Below are positions 42,855 through 51,627 of a stretch of DNA of 64,000 nt, piece by piece; position 1 is the first letter of the stretch, and each line of letters opens with the position of its first letter. Location of the stretch: the NCBI GenBank assembly GCA_035458525.1, contig DATHZQ010000040.1:12732-76731 (forward strand), given 5' to 3'. The DNA comes from DATHZQ01 sp035458525 (GTDB lineage Bacteria > Actinomycetota > Acidimicrobiia > Spongiisociales > UBA5794). The notes below the pieces were generated by a model, which did no database searches, was not told the DNA's origin, and saw only the letters and a list, made by a program, of their open reading frames with translations. A program made the position numbers and the translations under genes.

Positions 42855-44101
42855 GACGGATCCAGGCGATCGCGCTCGGTCCGCCGCCAGAACTGGATCA
42901 ACCCCCAGAAGTGCTCGGTGAACTGGTCGACTTCCTGCGCGGGGAACATCGTCTCGACTTTGTGGCGGATGATTCCCTTCGCCCGCTCCGTGGCGAAATA
43001 GTCGAGCGTGATCTCGTCGAGGTCGGCCAGGTGGTCGTCACAGAACTCGGCGAAGCGATCGGCTTCGAGACGCCGCCTGGCGAGGCTCCCGAGCGCCGCA
43101 AGCCGCTCTCCATGGTCGTCGTGTGCTTCCGCGGTCGCGAAGAACTCGTGCCAGTTGAGGTCGTGGCGCATGGGGCGCCGGGTCGCCGCACAGAACAGCG
43201 ACCAGCGGATCAGCGCCTTGACGAGCCACGGGATGTGGAAGTGCAGCGACGTCACCTGAGAGTCCGGGTTGGCGTTGGCGAAATCGATGGGGTGGTACAC
43301 CCCGTCCTGACGCAGCGCTTCGCAGGAGTTGAAGTCCCACCCGAAGAACGTGTTGATGGTGAGCGTGAGGTCGGCGAGCTGATTCCAGTCGGCCCCGTCG
43401 ACGAAATCGAAAGCGACCTTGTAGCGGTCGTGCAATGGTGCATCCGGGTCGTACCGCATCACGTTGACCTGGGGCCCCACGGCGAGGCAGCGCACGAACA
43501 GGTCGAACGGCTCGACTGCCCTTTGGGCGTGCATGATCCGCGTGCCCGAGGCGTCGTAGGCGGCCTTGAGCTGGCCGGCGTCCTCGATGCGGCTCACTCC
43601 GACCCACGCGCCGCCGTCGTACGGCTTGAGGAACATCGGAAATCCGATCTCCTCGCCGATCGCATCGAGATCGAACATCTGGGCGTAGCGCTCGAGGGTC
43701 ACGTGGAGATCGTCGGCGTGGTCGTACTCCTTCGGCGGGAGTAGATACGTCTGCGGGACGGGCACGCCCAGCCGCATCATGGCGGCGTACGACGTGTGTT
43801 TCTGCATCGCCTGCAACGTGAACGGATTGTTCAAGACGTACAGGTCGTCCTTCACGACCGCCTTCTTGATCCACTCGCGACTGGTGTGATACCAGGGCGT
43901 GAGCCGGTCGAGCACCAGGTCGTAGCGCACCGGCTGGTTGAGGTCGAAAGGTTCGATCGTCACCCGCTCGACGCCGAAACGGAGCGTCTTGCCCGCCACC
44001 GTGGCCCGTGGGTCGAGCCTTGCGACGATGTCCTCGTAGAACTGCGGCCAGCACAGATCAGCGCCGAGGCTGAGGCCGATGAGTCGCGTCGAGCTGGTCA
44101 T
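42851..44101 (-). CDS. ATP-grasp family ligase-like protein
   Basis: A 416-residue protein with an ATP-grasp fold. NNPFTLQAMQKHTSYAAMMRLGVPVPQTYLLP marks the start of the ATP-binding part, FPMFLKPYDGGAWVGV is the nucleotide-binding Lys strand and Gly loop, and FDLFVRCLAVG with later Asp/Asn residues would bind Mg. The C-terminal ~150 residues are helical and unlike known ligases. ATP-grasp enzymes activate a carboxylate as acyl-phosphate and join it to an amine or thiol. Sandwiched between two esterase genes, it may make a small peptide- or ester-type product; the product is not known. Confidence 0.8.
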   Translation of the reverse strand: MTSSTRLIGLSLGADLCWPQFYEDIVARLDPRATVAGKTLRFGVERVTIEPFDLNQPVRYDLVLDRLTPWYHTSREWIKKAVVKDDLYVLNNPFTLQAMQKHTSYAAMMRLGVPVPQTYLLPPKEYDHADDLHVTLERYAQMFDLDAIGEEIGFPMFLKPYDGGAWVGVSRIEDAGQLKAAYDASGTRIMHAQRAVEPFDLFVRCLAVGPQVNVMRYDPDAPLHDRYKVAFDFVDGADWNQLADLTLTINTFFGWDFNSCEALRQDGVYHPIDFANANPDSQVTSLHFHIPWLVKALIRWSLFCAATRRPMRHDLNWHEFFATAEAHDDHGERLAALGSLARRRLEADRFAEFCDDHLADLDEITLDYFATERAKGIIRHKVETMFPAQEVDQFTEHFWGLIQFWRRTERDRLDPS

Positions 44102-44110
44102 GGCGCCAAC

Positions 44111-45259
44111 CTAGTGGTGCACCGGCGCCGGGAAGAGCTCGCGCAGTGCGTCGCCGAGGTTGTTGCGCCAGTTCTGCCAGTGGTGACCGTCGAGCGGTTC
44201 GCGGTAGGACACATCGATGCCGGCCAGCCGCAGGCGGGACACGAAGGCCATGTTGTCCGTCGACAGCGCTTCGAACGCCCCACACGCAACCCAGGCCATC
44301 GGCGTCGGCAGCCCGGGGCCACTGTGGAACCGGTGCATGAAGTCGACGACGGGCTGCAGCTCCGGCCCCCGGTGCCACGGTCCCCCCAGCTCTGTGATGA
44401 AGGTTCCGGAGAGCAACACCATTGCGCCAAAGACATCTGGGTGGCGCCATGCCGTAGCCAGGCTGGCGACGGCGCCGAGGCTGGCGCCGCCGATCACTCG
44501 GTGGCGAGGCTCCGAGCTGATCTGGAATTCGGAAGTGACGCCGGGCACGATCTCGTCGACAATCGATCGGCCGTGGGCGGGTAGCGCCATGTACTCGCGG
44601 TTCCGGTCGACGGGGTCCATCAACACGACCACGGTGGGGCGCATCGCACCCGCGCCGATCAGGCTGTCGAGCGACGTCGTGAGCGCGGCGTATTGGATCA
44701 GATCGCTGCCGTCGTGAAGGAACACCGCCGGGTACGGCGCCGCCGCCGGAAATCCTGCAGGGACGTACACCGAGTGGGAGCGTTTGCCGCCGAGCGCCTT
44801 CGAGTCGATCTCTATGGTCTCGACATCGCCGCGAGCGGCGTCCACGCTCGGCGATGTCCACATCGGGTCCACGTAACCGAGGGCGTGCGCAACCGAGTTG
44901 GCCCCAAACGGATCGTGTGCGATCCGGGTGTTCAAAGGATCGATGGTGCGCTGTGTCTCGTGGTCCCACTCGATCTCGAGCTGGTACTCCATGCGAGTGC
45001 GCTGCGGCAGCTTCACCGTCACGGACCACAGATCGGTGCTCTCGAACCGTTCCATGTCGGGGATCTTCGGAAACTGCGCCATGAAGTGAACGACCCGAAC
45101 CGCCCGCGGGCTCCCGACGTAGGTGAACGTGACCGTTTCGCCGTCGATGAACGGGGTTCTGGCCCGCGTCAGGCGTCGTCGCAGATATGCGGGTGCCATG
45201 GATCGGGCTGCTTCGGCAACCGCCTCAGGCAGGGGGAACCGGGGAAACGTCTCGCTCAT
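44111..45259 (-). CDS. Enterochelin-esterase-like alpha/beta hydrolase
   Basis: A 382-residue protein with an N-terminal immunoglobulin-like/E-set domain (about residues 35-110, YVGSPRAVRVVHFMAQF to YQLEIEWDH) and a C-terminal esterase domain. The nucleophile is in IGGASLGAVASL and the catalytic His in LDGHHWQNWR near the C-terminus. This layout matches Fes/IroD-type esterases that open siderophore esters, but no siderophore genes are nearby. It is the first gene of the leftward unit with the ATP-grasp gene 9 bp downstream. The upstream gap holds the divergent infA promoter. Confidence 0.82.
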   Translation of the reverse strand: MSETFPRFPLPEAVAEAARSMAPAYLRRRLTRARTPFIDGETVTFTYVGSPRAVRVVHFMAQFPKIPDMERFESTDLWSVTVKLPQRTRMEYQLEIEWDHETQRTIDPLNTRIAHDPFGANSVAHALGYVDPMWTSPSVDAARGDVETIEIDSKALGGKRSHSVYVPAGFPAAAPYPAVFLHDGSDLIQYAALTTSLDSLIGAGAMRPTVVVLMDPVDRNREYMALPAHGRSIVDEIVPGVTSEFQISSEPRHRVIGGASLGAVASLATAWRHPDVFGAMVLLSGTFITELGGPWHRGPELQPVVDFMHRFHSGPGLPTPMAWVACGAFEALSTDNMAFVSRLRLAGIDVSYREPLDGHHWQNWRNNLGDALRELFPAPVHH

Positions 45260-45401
45260 GACGCCAGAGGCTACCGGCCGCTCGAGGCGCTCGCTGCCGT
45301 CTGACCTCTCGGAAACCCCTTCCCCAAGGGCTTGGCCTGCACTATCGTCGTGGCTGTCGGGCAGATTGCGCTGCGATGTGCCGTCAGTTTCATTCGTCCT
45401 C

Positions 45402-45407
45402 TAATAT
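45402..45407 (+). promoter_or_regulatory. Possible -10 box upstream of infA
   Basis: TAATAT is an unusually AT-rich hexamer in the 182-bp gap between the divergent esterase gene and infA. No convincing -35 hexamer precedes it. A promoter here is expected because infA is no longer joined to map. Confidence 0.45.
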
Positions 45408-45441
45408 TCCCCGTCCGGTCCAGTTCCGGGCCGGTTTTCTT

Positions 45442-45663
45442 GTGGCAAAAACAGACGACGTCATCGAGGTTGAAGGCACCGTCGTCGAGCCCCTCCCGAA
45501 CGCGATGTTCAGGGTCAAGCTCGACAACGGCCATGAGGTGCTCTGCCACATCTCAGGCAAGATGCGGAAGCACTACATCCGCATCATCCCTGGGGATCGG
45601 GTGCGCCTCGCCATGTCGCCCTATGACCTCGAACGAGGCAGGATCACGTACAGGTACCGATGA
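45442..45663 (+). CDS. infA: Translation initiation factor IF-1
   Basis: A 73-residue OB-fold protein that occupies the ribosomal A site during initiation. AKTDDVIEVEGTVVEPLPNAMFRV and the end SPYDLERGRITYRYR are almost invariant. The GTG start is used; upstream in-frame codons are leader. The stop overlaps rpmJ by 4 bp. Confidence 0.97.
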   Translation: MAKTDDVIEVEGTVVEPLPNAMFRVKLDNGHEVLCHISGKMRKHYIRIIPGDRVRLAMSPYDLERGRITYRYR

Positions 45664-45773
45664 AAGTTTCCGCATCAGTCAAGAAGATGTGCGAGAAGTG
45701 CCGGGTCATCCGGCGGCACGGTCGCGTCTGGGTGATCTGCTCCAATCCGCGACACAAGCAACGTCAGGGGTAG
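45660..45773 (+). CDS. rpmJ: 50S ribosomal protein L36
   Basis: A 37-codon gene that is easily missed. The product starts MKVSASVKKMCEKCRVIRR and ends NPRHKQRQG. The zinc-binding set Cys-x-x-Cys, a third Cys and a His is complete, so this is the zinc-binding form. It overlaps the infA stop (ATGA) and lies 6 bp before rpsM, the standard order. Confidence 0.95.
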   Translation: MKVSASVKKMCEKCRVIRRHGRVWVICSNPRHKQRQG

Positions 45774-45779
45774 CGCAGC

Positions 45780-46157
45780 ATGGCCCGTATCGCAGGAACC
45801 GACCTCCCGAGGGACAAGCGCGTCGAGATTGGCCTCACGTACATCTTCGGCGTCGGCAAGACGACGTCGCAGCTGATCCTGCACGACCTCGACATCAACC
45901 TCGACACCAAGGTCCGGGATCTGACGGACAACGAGGTCGTTCAGATCCGCCAGTACATCGATGCCAATCTCACCGTGGAAGGTGATCTTCGCCGCGACGT
46001 GGCGCAGAACATCAAGCGCAAGATCGAGATCGGCAGCTATCAGGGTCTCCGGCACCGCCGGGGCCTGCCCGTTCGGGGGCAGCGGACGCACACCAACGCC
46101 CGCACCCGAAAGGGCAAGTCGGCGCCCGTCGCCGGCAAGAAAAAGGTCACCAAGTAG
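45780..46157 (+). CDS. rpsM: 30S ribosomal protein S13
   Basis: A 125-residue protein of the 30S head touching the P-site tRNA. It starts ARIAGTDLPRDKRVEIGLTYIFG and has the YQGLRHRRGLPVRGQRTHTNARTRKG tail. The length is typical. It is the first of the alpha-operon genes rpsM-rpsK-rpsD-rpoA-rplQ. Confidence 0.97.
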   Translation: MARIAGTDLPRDKRVEIGLTYIFGVGKTTSQLILHDLDINLDTKVRDLTDNEVVQIRQYIDANLTVEGDLRRDVAQNIKRKIEIGSYQGLRHRRGLPVRGQRTHTNARTRKGKSAPVAGKKKVTK

Positions 46158-46174
46158 GTCGCTGAGAGGTATCC

Positions 46175-46564
46175 GTGGCAAAACAGCAGCGAGTCGGGCG
46201 AAGGCGCATCAAGCGCAACATTCCGCACGGCCAGGCCCATATCAAGGCCAGCTTCAACAACACGATCATCACGATCACCGACCAAGACGGTGGTGTCGTG
46301 GCGTGGACGTCCGGCGGTTCCGTTGGATTCAAGGGTTCGCGCAAATCGACACCGTACGCCGCCCAGGTGGCTGCCGAGCAGGCGGCTCGCCGCGCCGGTG
46401 AGATGGGTGTTCGCAAGCTCGACGTGATCGTGCGCGGCTCGGGTTCGGGCCGGGAGACGGCGATTCGCACGTTGCAGAACATGGGTATCGAAGTGACCGG
46501 GATCAAGGACGTCACACCCGTGCCACACAATGGCTGCCGCCCCAAGAAGCGGAAGGGCCGCTGA
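46175..46564 (+). CDS. rpsK: 30S ribosomal protein S11
   Basis: A 129-residue platform protein. It contains GQAHIKASFNNTIITITD and the C-terminal TGIKDVTPVPHNGCRPKKRKGR, both diagnostic. The GTG start has a weak Shine-Dalgarno (GAGAGG). It overlaps rpsD by one base. Confidence 0.97.
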   Translation: MAKQQRVGRRRIKRNIPHGQAHIKASFNNTIITITDQDGGVVAWTSGGSVGFKGSRKSTPYAAQVAAEQAARRAGEMGVRKLDVIVRGSGSGRETAIRTLQNMGIEVTGIKDVTPVPHNGCRPKKRKGR

Positions 46565-47169
46565 TGGCTCGGTACACCGGACCCCGTACCAAGCGCAGCC
46601 GCCGCGCCCGCCAACTCCTCGACGAGAACAAGGCGAAGTATTTCGACCGGCGGCCGTATCCGCCGGGTGAGCACGGCCGCGGCCGCATCCGCGAGTCGCA
46701 GTACCAGATCCAGCTGCGTGAGAAGCAGAAGCTTCGCTTCACGTACGGCGTGCTCGAGCGTCAATTCCGCCGCTACTACGAGAAGGCCGCCCGCCAGCGA
46801 GGCATCACGGGTGAGAATCTCCTGCGGCTGCTCGAGGCGAGGCTCGACAATGTCGTCTACCGCGCCGGTCTGGCCCGTACCCGTCCCCAGGCTCGCCAGC
46901 TCGTCAACCACGGGCACTTCCAAGTCAACGGGAAGAAGGTCGACATCCCTTCGTACCAGGTTCGTGCCGGCGACGTGATCACGATGCGGGAGCGCAGCCG
47001 CGAGCTGTTCCCCGTGCAGCAGGCCGTTGACACGATCGACCGTCCGATGCCCGAGTGGCTGGACGTCAACGCCGGTGACCGCAAGGTAACCGTCACCTCG
47101 CTTCCCAGCCGCCAGCAGATCGACACACAGATCCAAGAGCAGCTGGTCGTCGAGCTCTACTCCAAGTAA
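46564..47169 (+). CDS. rpsD: 30S ribosomal protein S4
   Basis: A 201-residue primary assembly protein and, in E. coli, the alpha-operon repressor. It has an S4 RNA-binding domain (RLDNVVYRAGLARTRPQARQLVNHGHF) and an N-terminal RYTGPRTKRSRRA start. There are no Cys ligands in the N-terminal region, so it is the zinc-free form. The length is normal. Confidence 0.97.
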   Translation: MARYTGPRTKRSRRARQLLDENKAKYFDRRPYPPGEHGRGRIRESQYQIQLREKQKLRFTYGVLERQFRRYYEKAARQRGITGENLLRLLEARLDNVVYRAGLARTRPQARQLVNHGHFQVNGKKVDIPSYQVRAGDVITMRERSRELFPVQQAVDTIDRPMPEWLDVNAGDRKVTVTSLPSRQQIDTQIQEQLVVELYSK

Positions 47170-47201
47170 CCACTCAGTCCCTCCGAACCCGAGGAGCGCC
47201 C

Positions 47202-48155
47202 GTGCTCATCGTCCAGCGTCCAACCATTGAAGAGGAGCAGGTAACCGACGTCCGCTCACGGTTCGTCATCGAACCGCTCGAGCCTGGCTTCGGCTACACC
47301 CTGGGGAACACTCTCCGGCGTACGCTCCTGTCCCGTATTCCCGGGGCCGCCATCACGTCGGTCCGGATCGAGGGCGTTCAACACGAGTTCTCGACCATCG
47401 AGGGCGTAGTCGAGGACGTCGTCGACTTCATCCTGAATCTCAAGCAGGTCGTGCTCCAGATGGAGACCGATGAGCCGGCGACGTTGTACCTCTCCGCCAA
47501 GGGCAAGGCCGATGTCGCCGCATCCGACCTGAAGGTCCCAGCCGGGGTCGAGGTCGTCAACGGCGATCTTCATCTCGCCAGCTTGTCGTCCAGCGGCAGG
47601 CTCGAGGTCGAGATGACGGTCGAGCGCGGGGTCGGCTATCGCAGCGCAGATCGCAACAAGCGCAGCGACACGATCGGTGTCATGCCGATCGACTCCATCT
47701 TCTCTCCCGTGCGCAAGGTCTCGTACCGGGTCGAGAGCACGCAGGTCGGCCAGATGACCGACTTCGACAAGCTCATCCTCGATGTGGAGGCCGATGGTTC
47801 CACCTCGCCGAGTGAGACGCTGTCTTCCGCCGGCAAGACGCTGCGCGAGCTGTTCGGGCTGTTCGCCGACATGGATGAGGGCATTGGCCTCGAACTCGGC
47901 GACGTCGTCGCGGCCGAGCCGTCCTCGCCGGACCTCGACCTGCCGATCGAGGCGCTGGATCTCTCGGAGCGGCCGCGCAATTGCTTGCGACGGGCCCAGG
48001 TCCACACCGTTGGCGAGCTGGTCGAGAAGACCGAGGATGATCTGCTGAACATCACCAACTTCGGGCAGAAGAGCCTGGAAGAGGTCACTGCGAAGCTCGA
48101 CGAGCTCGGGCTGAGCCTGCGTTCGATCGCCGACGCCGATCCGGGAGTCGTGTGA
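47202..48155 (+). CDS. rpoA: RNA polymerase alpha subunit
   Basis: A 317-residue subunit. The N-terminal domain (about residues 1-225) drives dimerisation, with EPLEPGFGYTLGNTLRRTLLSRIPGAAITSV typical of the start. The C-terminal domain (about 250-310, IEALDLSERPRNCLRRAQVHTVGEL) binds UP elements and activators. An acidic linker joins them. The GTG start is 32 bp after rpsD. The stop overlaps the rplQ ATG by one base. Confidence 0.97.
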   Translation: MLIVQRPTIEEEQVTDVRSRFVIEPLEPGFGYTLGNTLRRTLLSRIPGAAITSVRIEGVQHEFSTIEGVVEDVVDFILNLKQVVLQMETDEPATLYLSAKGKADVAASDLKVPAGVEVVNGDLHLASLSSSGRLEVEMTVERGVGYRSADRNKRSDTIGVMPIDSIFSPVRKVSYRVESTQVGQMTDFDKLILDVEADGSTSPSETLSSAGKTLRELFGLFADMDEGIGLELGDVVAAEPSSPDLDLPIEALDLSERPRNCLRRAQVHTVGELVEKTEDDLLNITNFGQKSLEEVTAKLDELGLSLRSIADADPGVV

Positions 48156-48505
48156 TGCCTCGGCCGAAGAAGGGTCCTCGTCTCGGCGGCAGTCCGTCGC
48201 ATCAACGGAAGATCCTCGCCAACCTCGCTGCCTCGCTCATCGAGGAGGAGCGCGTGACGACCACCGAAGCGAAGGCGAAGATGTTGCGGCCCTACGTGGA
48301 GAAGATGATCACCAAGGCGCGCCGTGGTGATCTCCACGCCCGCAGGCTGGTGCTGCGAAAGATCCAGGACAACGAGGTCGTGACGAAGCTGTTCGACGAC
48401 GTGGGTCCTCGCTACGCCGACCGGCCGGGCGGCTACACGCGGATCGTCAAGATCGGCCCGCGTCGTGGCGACGGCGCACCGATGGCCATCGTCGAGCTCG
48501 TCTGA
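48155..48505 (+). CDS. rplQ: 50S ribosomal protein L17
   Basis: A 116-residue protein at the tunnel exit. It begins MPRPKKGPRLGGSPSHQRKILANLA and contains RVTTTEAKAKMLRPYVEKMITKAR. The length is normal for the bacterial core, without the long tail found in many other actinobacteria. It is the last gene of the superoperon, followed by a strong terminator. truA, its usual neighbour, is displaced by about 5 kb. Confidence 0.97.
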   Translation: MPRPKKGPRLGGSPSHQRKILANLAASLIEEERVTTTEAKAKMLRPYVEKMITKARRGDLHARRLVLRKIQDNEVVTKLFDDVGPRYADRPGGYTRIVKIGPRRGDGAPMAIVELV

Positions 48506-48528
48506 GCCGTCGATCCAATCGAGAAGTC

Positions 48529-48561
48529 GAGGAAGGGGCCGCCGTAGCGGCCCCTTTCCTC
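48529..48561 (+). terminator. Strong hairpin terminator after rplQ
   Basis: GAGGAAGGGGCCGC pairs with GCGGCCCCTTTCCTC, with a single bulged T, around a CGTA loop, then pyrimidine-rich TTCCCT. It lies between rplQ and the convergent surface-protein gene and closes the ribosomal superoperon. Confidence 0.85.
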
Positions 48562-48581
48562 TTCCCTGGCCCTCTGCGCCG

Positions 48582-51365
48582 CTACGACGACCGTCGTCGT
48601 CGAGCGGGCAGACCCCCGTGGGAAGCCACAACGAATGCGCCCCCCAGTCCGAGAAGGACGGTGGCGATCAGGGCCAGGAGACCTGTGGCAACACCGGTTG
48701 TCGGCAGTTCTTCCTGAGCGATCGACACACGCACCAAATTCTCGGCCCGCAGCGTCGTCGTAGGAGCCAAGGCATCGCCGGTGGTGGGCGAAGCCGCAGT
48801 GGCGGTGACGATTCCAATGTCGGTGATGTCACCAGTGGCGGAGGTTCGCCATGCGTAGACCAGCGCCGCCCCCGGGAGGAGCGGGATTGCGCCGTCGCCT
48901 GAGATGAGGTCCATCTCGGCCCCACCGACGGCAAAGGTGGTGTCCTCGAGTTCGACCGGCCACAACGCCGTGTCGCCCGTGTTCTCGATGACGAAGCAGA
49001 GCGTGACGGGCTCGCCGACGTCGTCCACCGTCAGTGCCGCTGCACCATCGCCGACGGCACACTCCGTTTCGTGCCCCGCCACCGCGGTGTGAATGAAGCG
49101 CAGTGAAGGCTCCAGCAGCTCGACGGTGGTTGTCGCCCTCGCCGTCACGGTCTCCGGTACGGCGGCCGCAGCCAGGGTCTGCGAAGCCAGCGAGGCCGGG
49201 TCGTCGTAGAGGGTTGCCGTCACGGTGGTGGTGCTGGTCAGGTTCTGGTCGATGACGTCGAGGTGCTCCAGCATCAACGCCGCACCCGGCGGGAGAGGCT
49301 GGCTCGGGTCACCATTCACGGTGGCGAGGTCGTTCCTCGTGATGTCGAGCTCAGGGTCGTCGATCATGATGGGGTACAAGGGGACCGTGCCGGTGTTGGC
49401 GATGATGAAGCAGTAGCGCACCTCGGCGCCACGCACGCCTTCCATCGCCCTGTCAGACGTCTCGAGCGCCCCACCACAGCTGGCACCGGCAGCGACAACG
49501 AACTTGGTGAGGTGAACGCCACCTTCGCGGATCGCCACCCCCGCCGTATCGCTCGCGGTCACGACCGAGTCGGCGATGTCAGGGTCGGCAGCGGTGGCGC
49601 TGGCCGTAGCCGTCGAGGTCGTATCCGAATCCAGCCGGGCGGCCAGCGACCACACCGCTGTCTCGCCTGGTGTCAGACCGTCGGAGAGCTCGCCGGCGAC
49701 GAGTGTCAGGTCACCCGTTGCCACTCCCAGATCCGGATCGGAGATCGTGACCGTGTCCACGTCGACTTCACCGGTGTTGGTGACGGCGAAGCAGTATGTG
49801 ATGGCCGTGCCGGTCGCTGCGGCCACCAGCTCATCGACGCCTTCTCGGCCGGGGCACGCCGCGGCAGTGCCGGCGAGCACGGTCTTGGAAAGCGCGATGC
49901 CGGGCGTGAGGACGACCAGCGCCGCATCGTCGGTTGCAGTGACGTCGGCGAGCGCCAGCGTCGTACCGGCTGCGTCGCTCGGCGTGCCGGTGGCCGTCGC
50001 CGTGATGAGGAGGTCGCTGTTGGCCACCGCCTCGTAGGCGTACACCAGCTCGCCGCCCAGCAGCAACGGCGACGCAGCGTCACCGGCCACCAACTCCATG
50101 TCGGCCTCGCCGATACCGAGCACCGCGGCGTTGACGTACACGGGAAAGAGGGGAGTGGTTCCCGGATTCGTGACCCGGAAGCAATACGTGACGAGATCGC
50201 CCGGTTCAGCCACGGCAGACTCGTCGACGCCTGCGACCCCGGGGCAGGCACCATCTGCGGTGTCGAGGATGGTCGTCTCGAGTCCGATCGCAGGTGCGGC
50301 ATCGGCGAATGAAGGGATGTGAAGCACGCTGCCGCCCGCCCATGCTCCCGACTCGGGGAGACCGCGGTAGCCACCGTTGTCGCTGGGGGACTCGAACTGC
50401 ACGACCATCCACTCGCTGCCTGCCGGGACGACGATGTCCACCTCGACCAGCGCGTATTCGGGGCCGACGCTGCCGCCGCGGATGGCAGAAGCCGGCGCTG
50501 ACACTGTGGCGGCCGGGCAGCTCTGGCCCGGTGGTGAGAACGGATTGGACACTATGCGAGTAGCTCCGGGGAACACCGCGTTGCCCTGAGCGTCGACGAG
50601 CGTGTCTGTCGTCGAGGGTGCCGCTCCGTTGCCCGTCGCCGCCCATATTTGGGACACCCTGCACTGCTGTGTTCCGCTGTCGGCGCCGCCCTGTGCGGCG
50701 CGCACGGTCACGGTCAGGTCGGAGGCCGGTGCGCCCACCCAGTCATACACCAGCAACTCGGTGGTTCCGGAGGATGCGGCGTGACCGCCGAAGTAATAGT
50801 CGGCGCCGATCTTCCAGATCGCATCTTCGACGCCGGCGCACGGCGTCGTGTCGTAGACGGCGGTGACGACTCCACCCCACGAGACGCCGAGGCCTGGTGT
50901 GGCGAACGGCTCGATGTCGATGGAGTAGACCCCGGCATCGCCAGGCGCCAGGAGATCGGTGATGTCGGCCCACCACGAGTACACGTTGTCGCCGCGTCCG
51001 TCGATGCGAGAGTTGTCGGAGCCGATCAACGTGCCGGCCCTCGCGGGATCACTGGACGATCCGCCCGGTCCGGCGACTTCGATGTCGAGCGAGGACGTAC
51101 CGCTGTCGGCGTCGTCGCGGCCCGTCCACTCGACGATGACGCTGACCACTGGTCCCGGTACGTTCAGCTCGACACCGTCGGCGGGTGACTTGACGCCTTC
51201 GCTGAGACCGAAGCCGGATGCGACGGATGCGATGCATCGGTCGTCGGGGATGGGCAGCTCGAGCACGTCGGCGTACGCAGGTGCGCTCATCAGCGGCAAC
51301 AACGCAGCAACCAGCGCGGCGATCGTGATCGCCCACGGCCCACGCAGGCGAGTTCTTGTGTGCAT
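48582..51365 (-). CDS. LPTTG-anchored surface protein with DUF11-like repeats
   Basis: A 927-residue secreted protein. It has a signal peptide (Arg-rich start, hydrophobic core, cleavage near APAYA-D). A ~320-residue N-terminal region of beta-rich sequence follows, then four repeats of about 125 residues. Each repeat carries a CPG/CGG-type Cys, a (Y/L)CF second Cys and N(P/T)G(T/D) loops as in DUF11/conserved repeat domains. The C-terminus is a sorting signal: LPTTG, a hydrophobic helix, then RRRRSS. It should be covalently attached to peptidoglycan by a sortase; none is encoded in the window. ATG 51365 is preferred over an upstream TTG for ribosome-binding-site spacing. A cell-surface stalk or adhesin role is inferred. 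Confidence 0.85.
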   Translation of the reverse strand: MHTRTRLRGPWAITIAALVAALLPLMSAPAYADVLELPIPDDRCIASVASGFGLSEGVKSPADGVELNVPGPVVSVIVEWTGRDDADSGTSSLDIEVAGPGGSSSDPARAGTLIGSDNSRIDGRGDNVYSWWADITDLLAPGDAGVYSIDIEPFATPGLGVSWGGVVTAVYDTTPCAGVEDAIWKIGADYYFGGHAASSGTTELLVYDWVGAPASDLTVTVRAAQGGADSGTQQCRVSQIWAATGNGAAPSTTDTLVDAQGNAVFPGATRIVSNPFSPPGQSCPAATVSAPASAIRGGSVGPEYALVEVDIVVPAGSEWMVVQFESPSDNGGYRGLPESGAWAGGSVLHIPSFADAAPAIGLETTILDTADGACPGVAGVDESAVAEPGDLVTYCFRVTNPGTTPLFPVYVNAAVLGIGEADMELVAGDAASPLLLGGELVYAYEAVANSDLLITATATGTPSDAAGTTLALADVTATDDAALVVLTPGIALSKTVLAGTAAACPGREGVDELVAAATGTAITYCFAVTNTGEVDVDTVTISDPDLGVATGDLTLVAGELSDGLTPGETAVWSLAARLDSDTTSTATASATAADPDIADSVVTASDTAGVAIREGGVHLTKFVVAAGASCGGALETSDRAMEGVRGAEVRYCFIIANTGTVPLYPIMIDDPELDITRNDLATVNGDPSQPLPPGAALMLEHLDVIDQNLTSTTTVTATLYDDPASLASQTLAAAAVPETVTARATTTVELLEPSLRFIHTAVAGHETECAVGDGAAALTVDDVGEPVTLCFVIENTGDTALWPVELEDTTFAVGGAEMDLISGDGAIPLLPGAALVYAWRTSATGDITDIGIVTATAASPTTGDALAPTTTLRAENLVRVSIAQEELPTTGVATGLLALIATVLLGLGGAFVVASHGGLPARRRRSS

Positions 51366-51627
51366 TGTTCCCAATCCTCGGGGTGATGCGGTGGATCGCC
51401 CAAAGGACCCCTACTTGTGTGACACCGGTACGGCCCGACCTATGGCACTGCGCGGGAGGAATTGGGCCGTACGGCCCACGGCGAGGTCACCTGGCGGCCG
51501 CGTGGGTTGCGGCGAACCTGCCCCGCGACGCTGCGGGACGACCGTCGCCATCTGTCCCATCGGGGGCACCGTTGTCGAGCTACCGTCTGGTCCCTTCGGC
51601 GGCCCCAACGGCAGAAACGGCGGTTCC

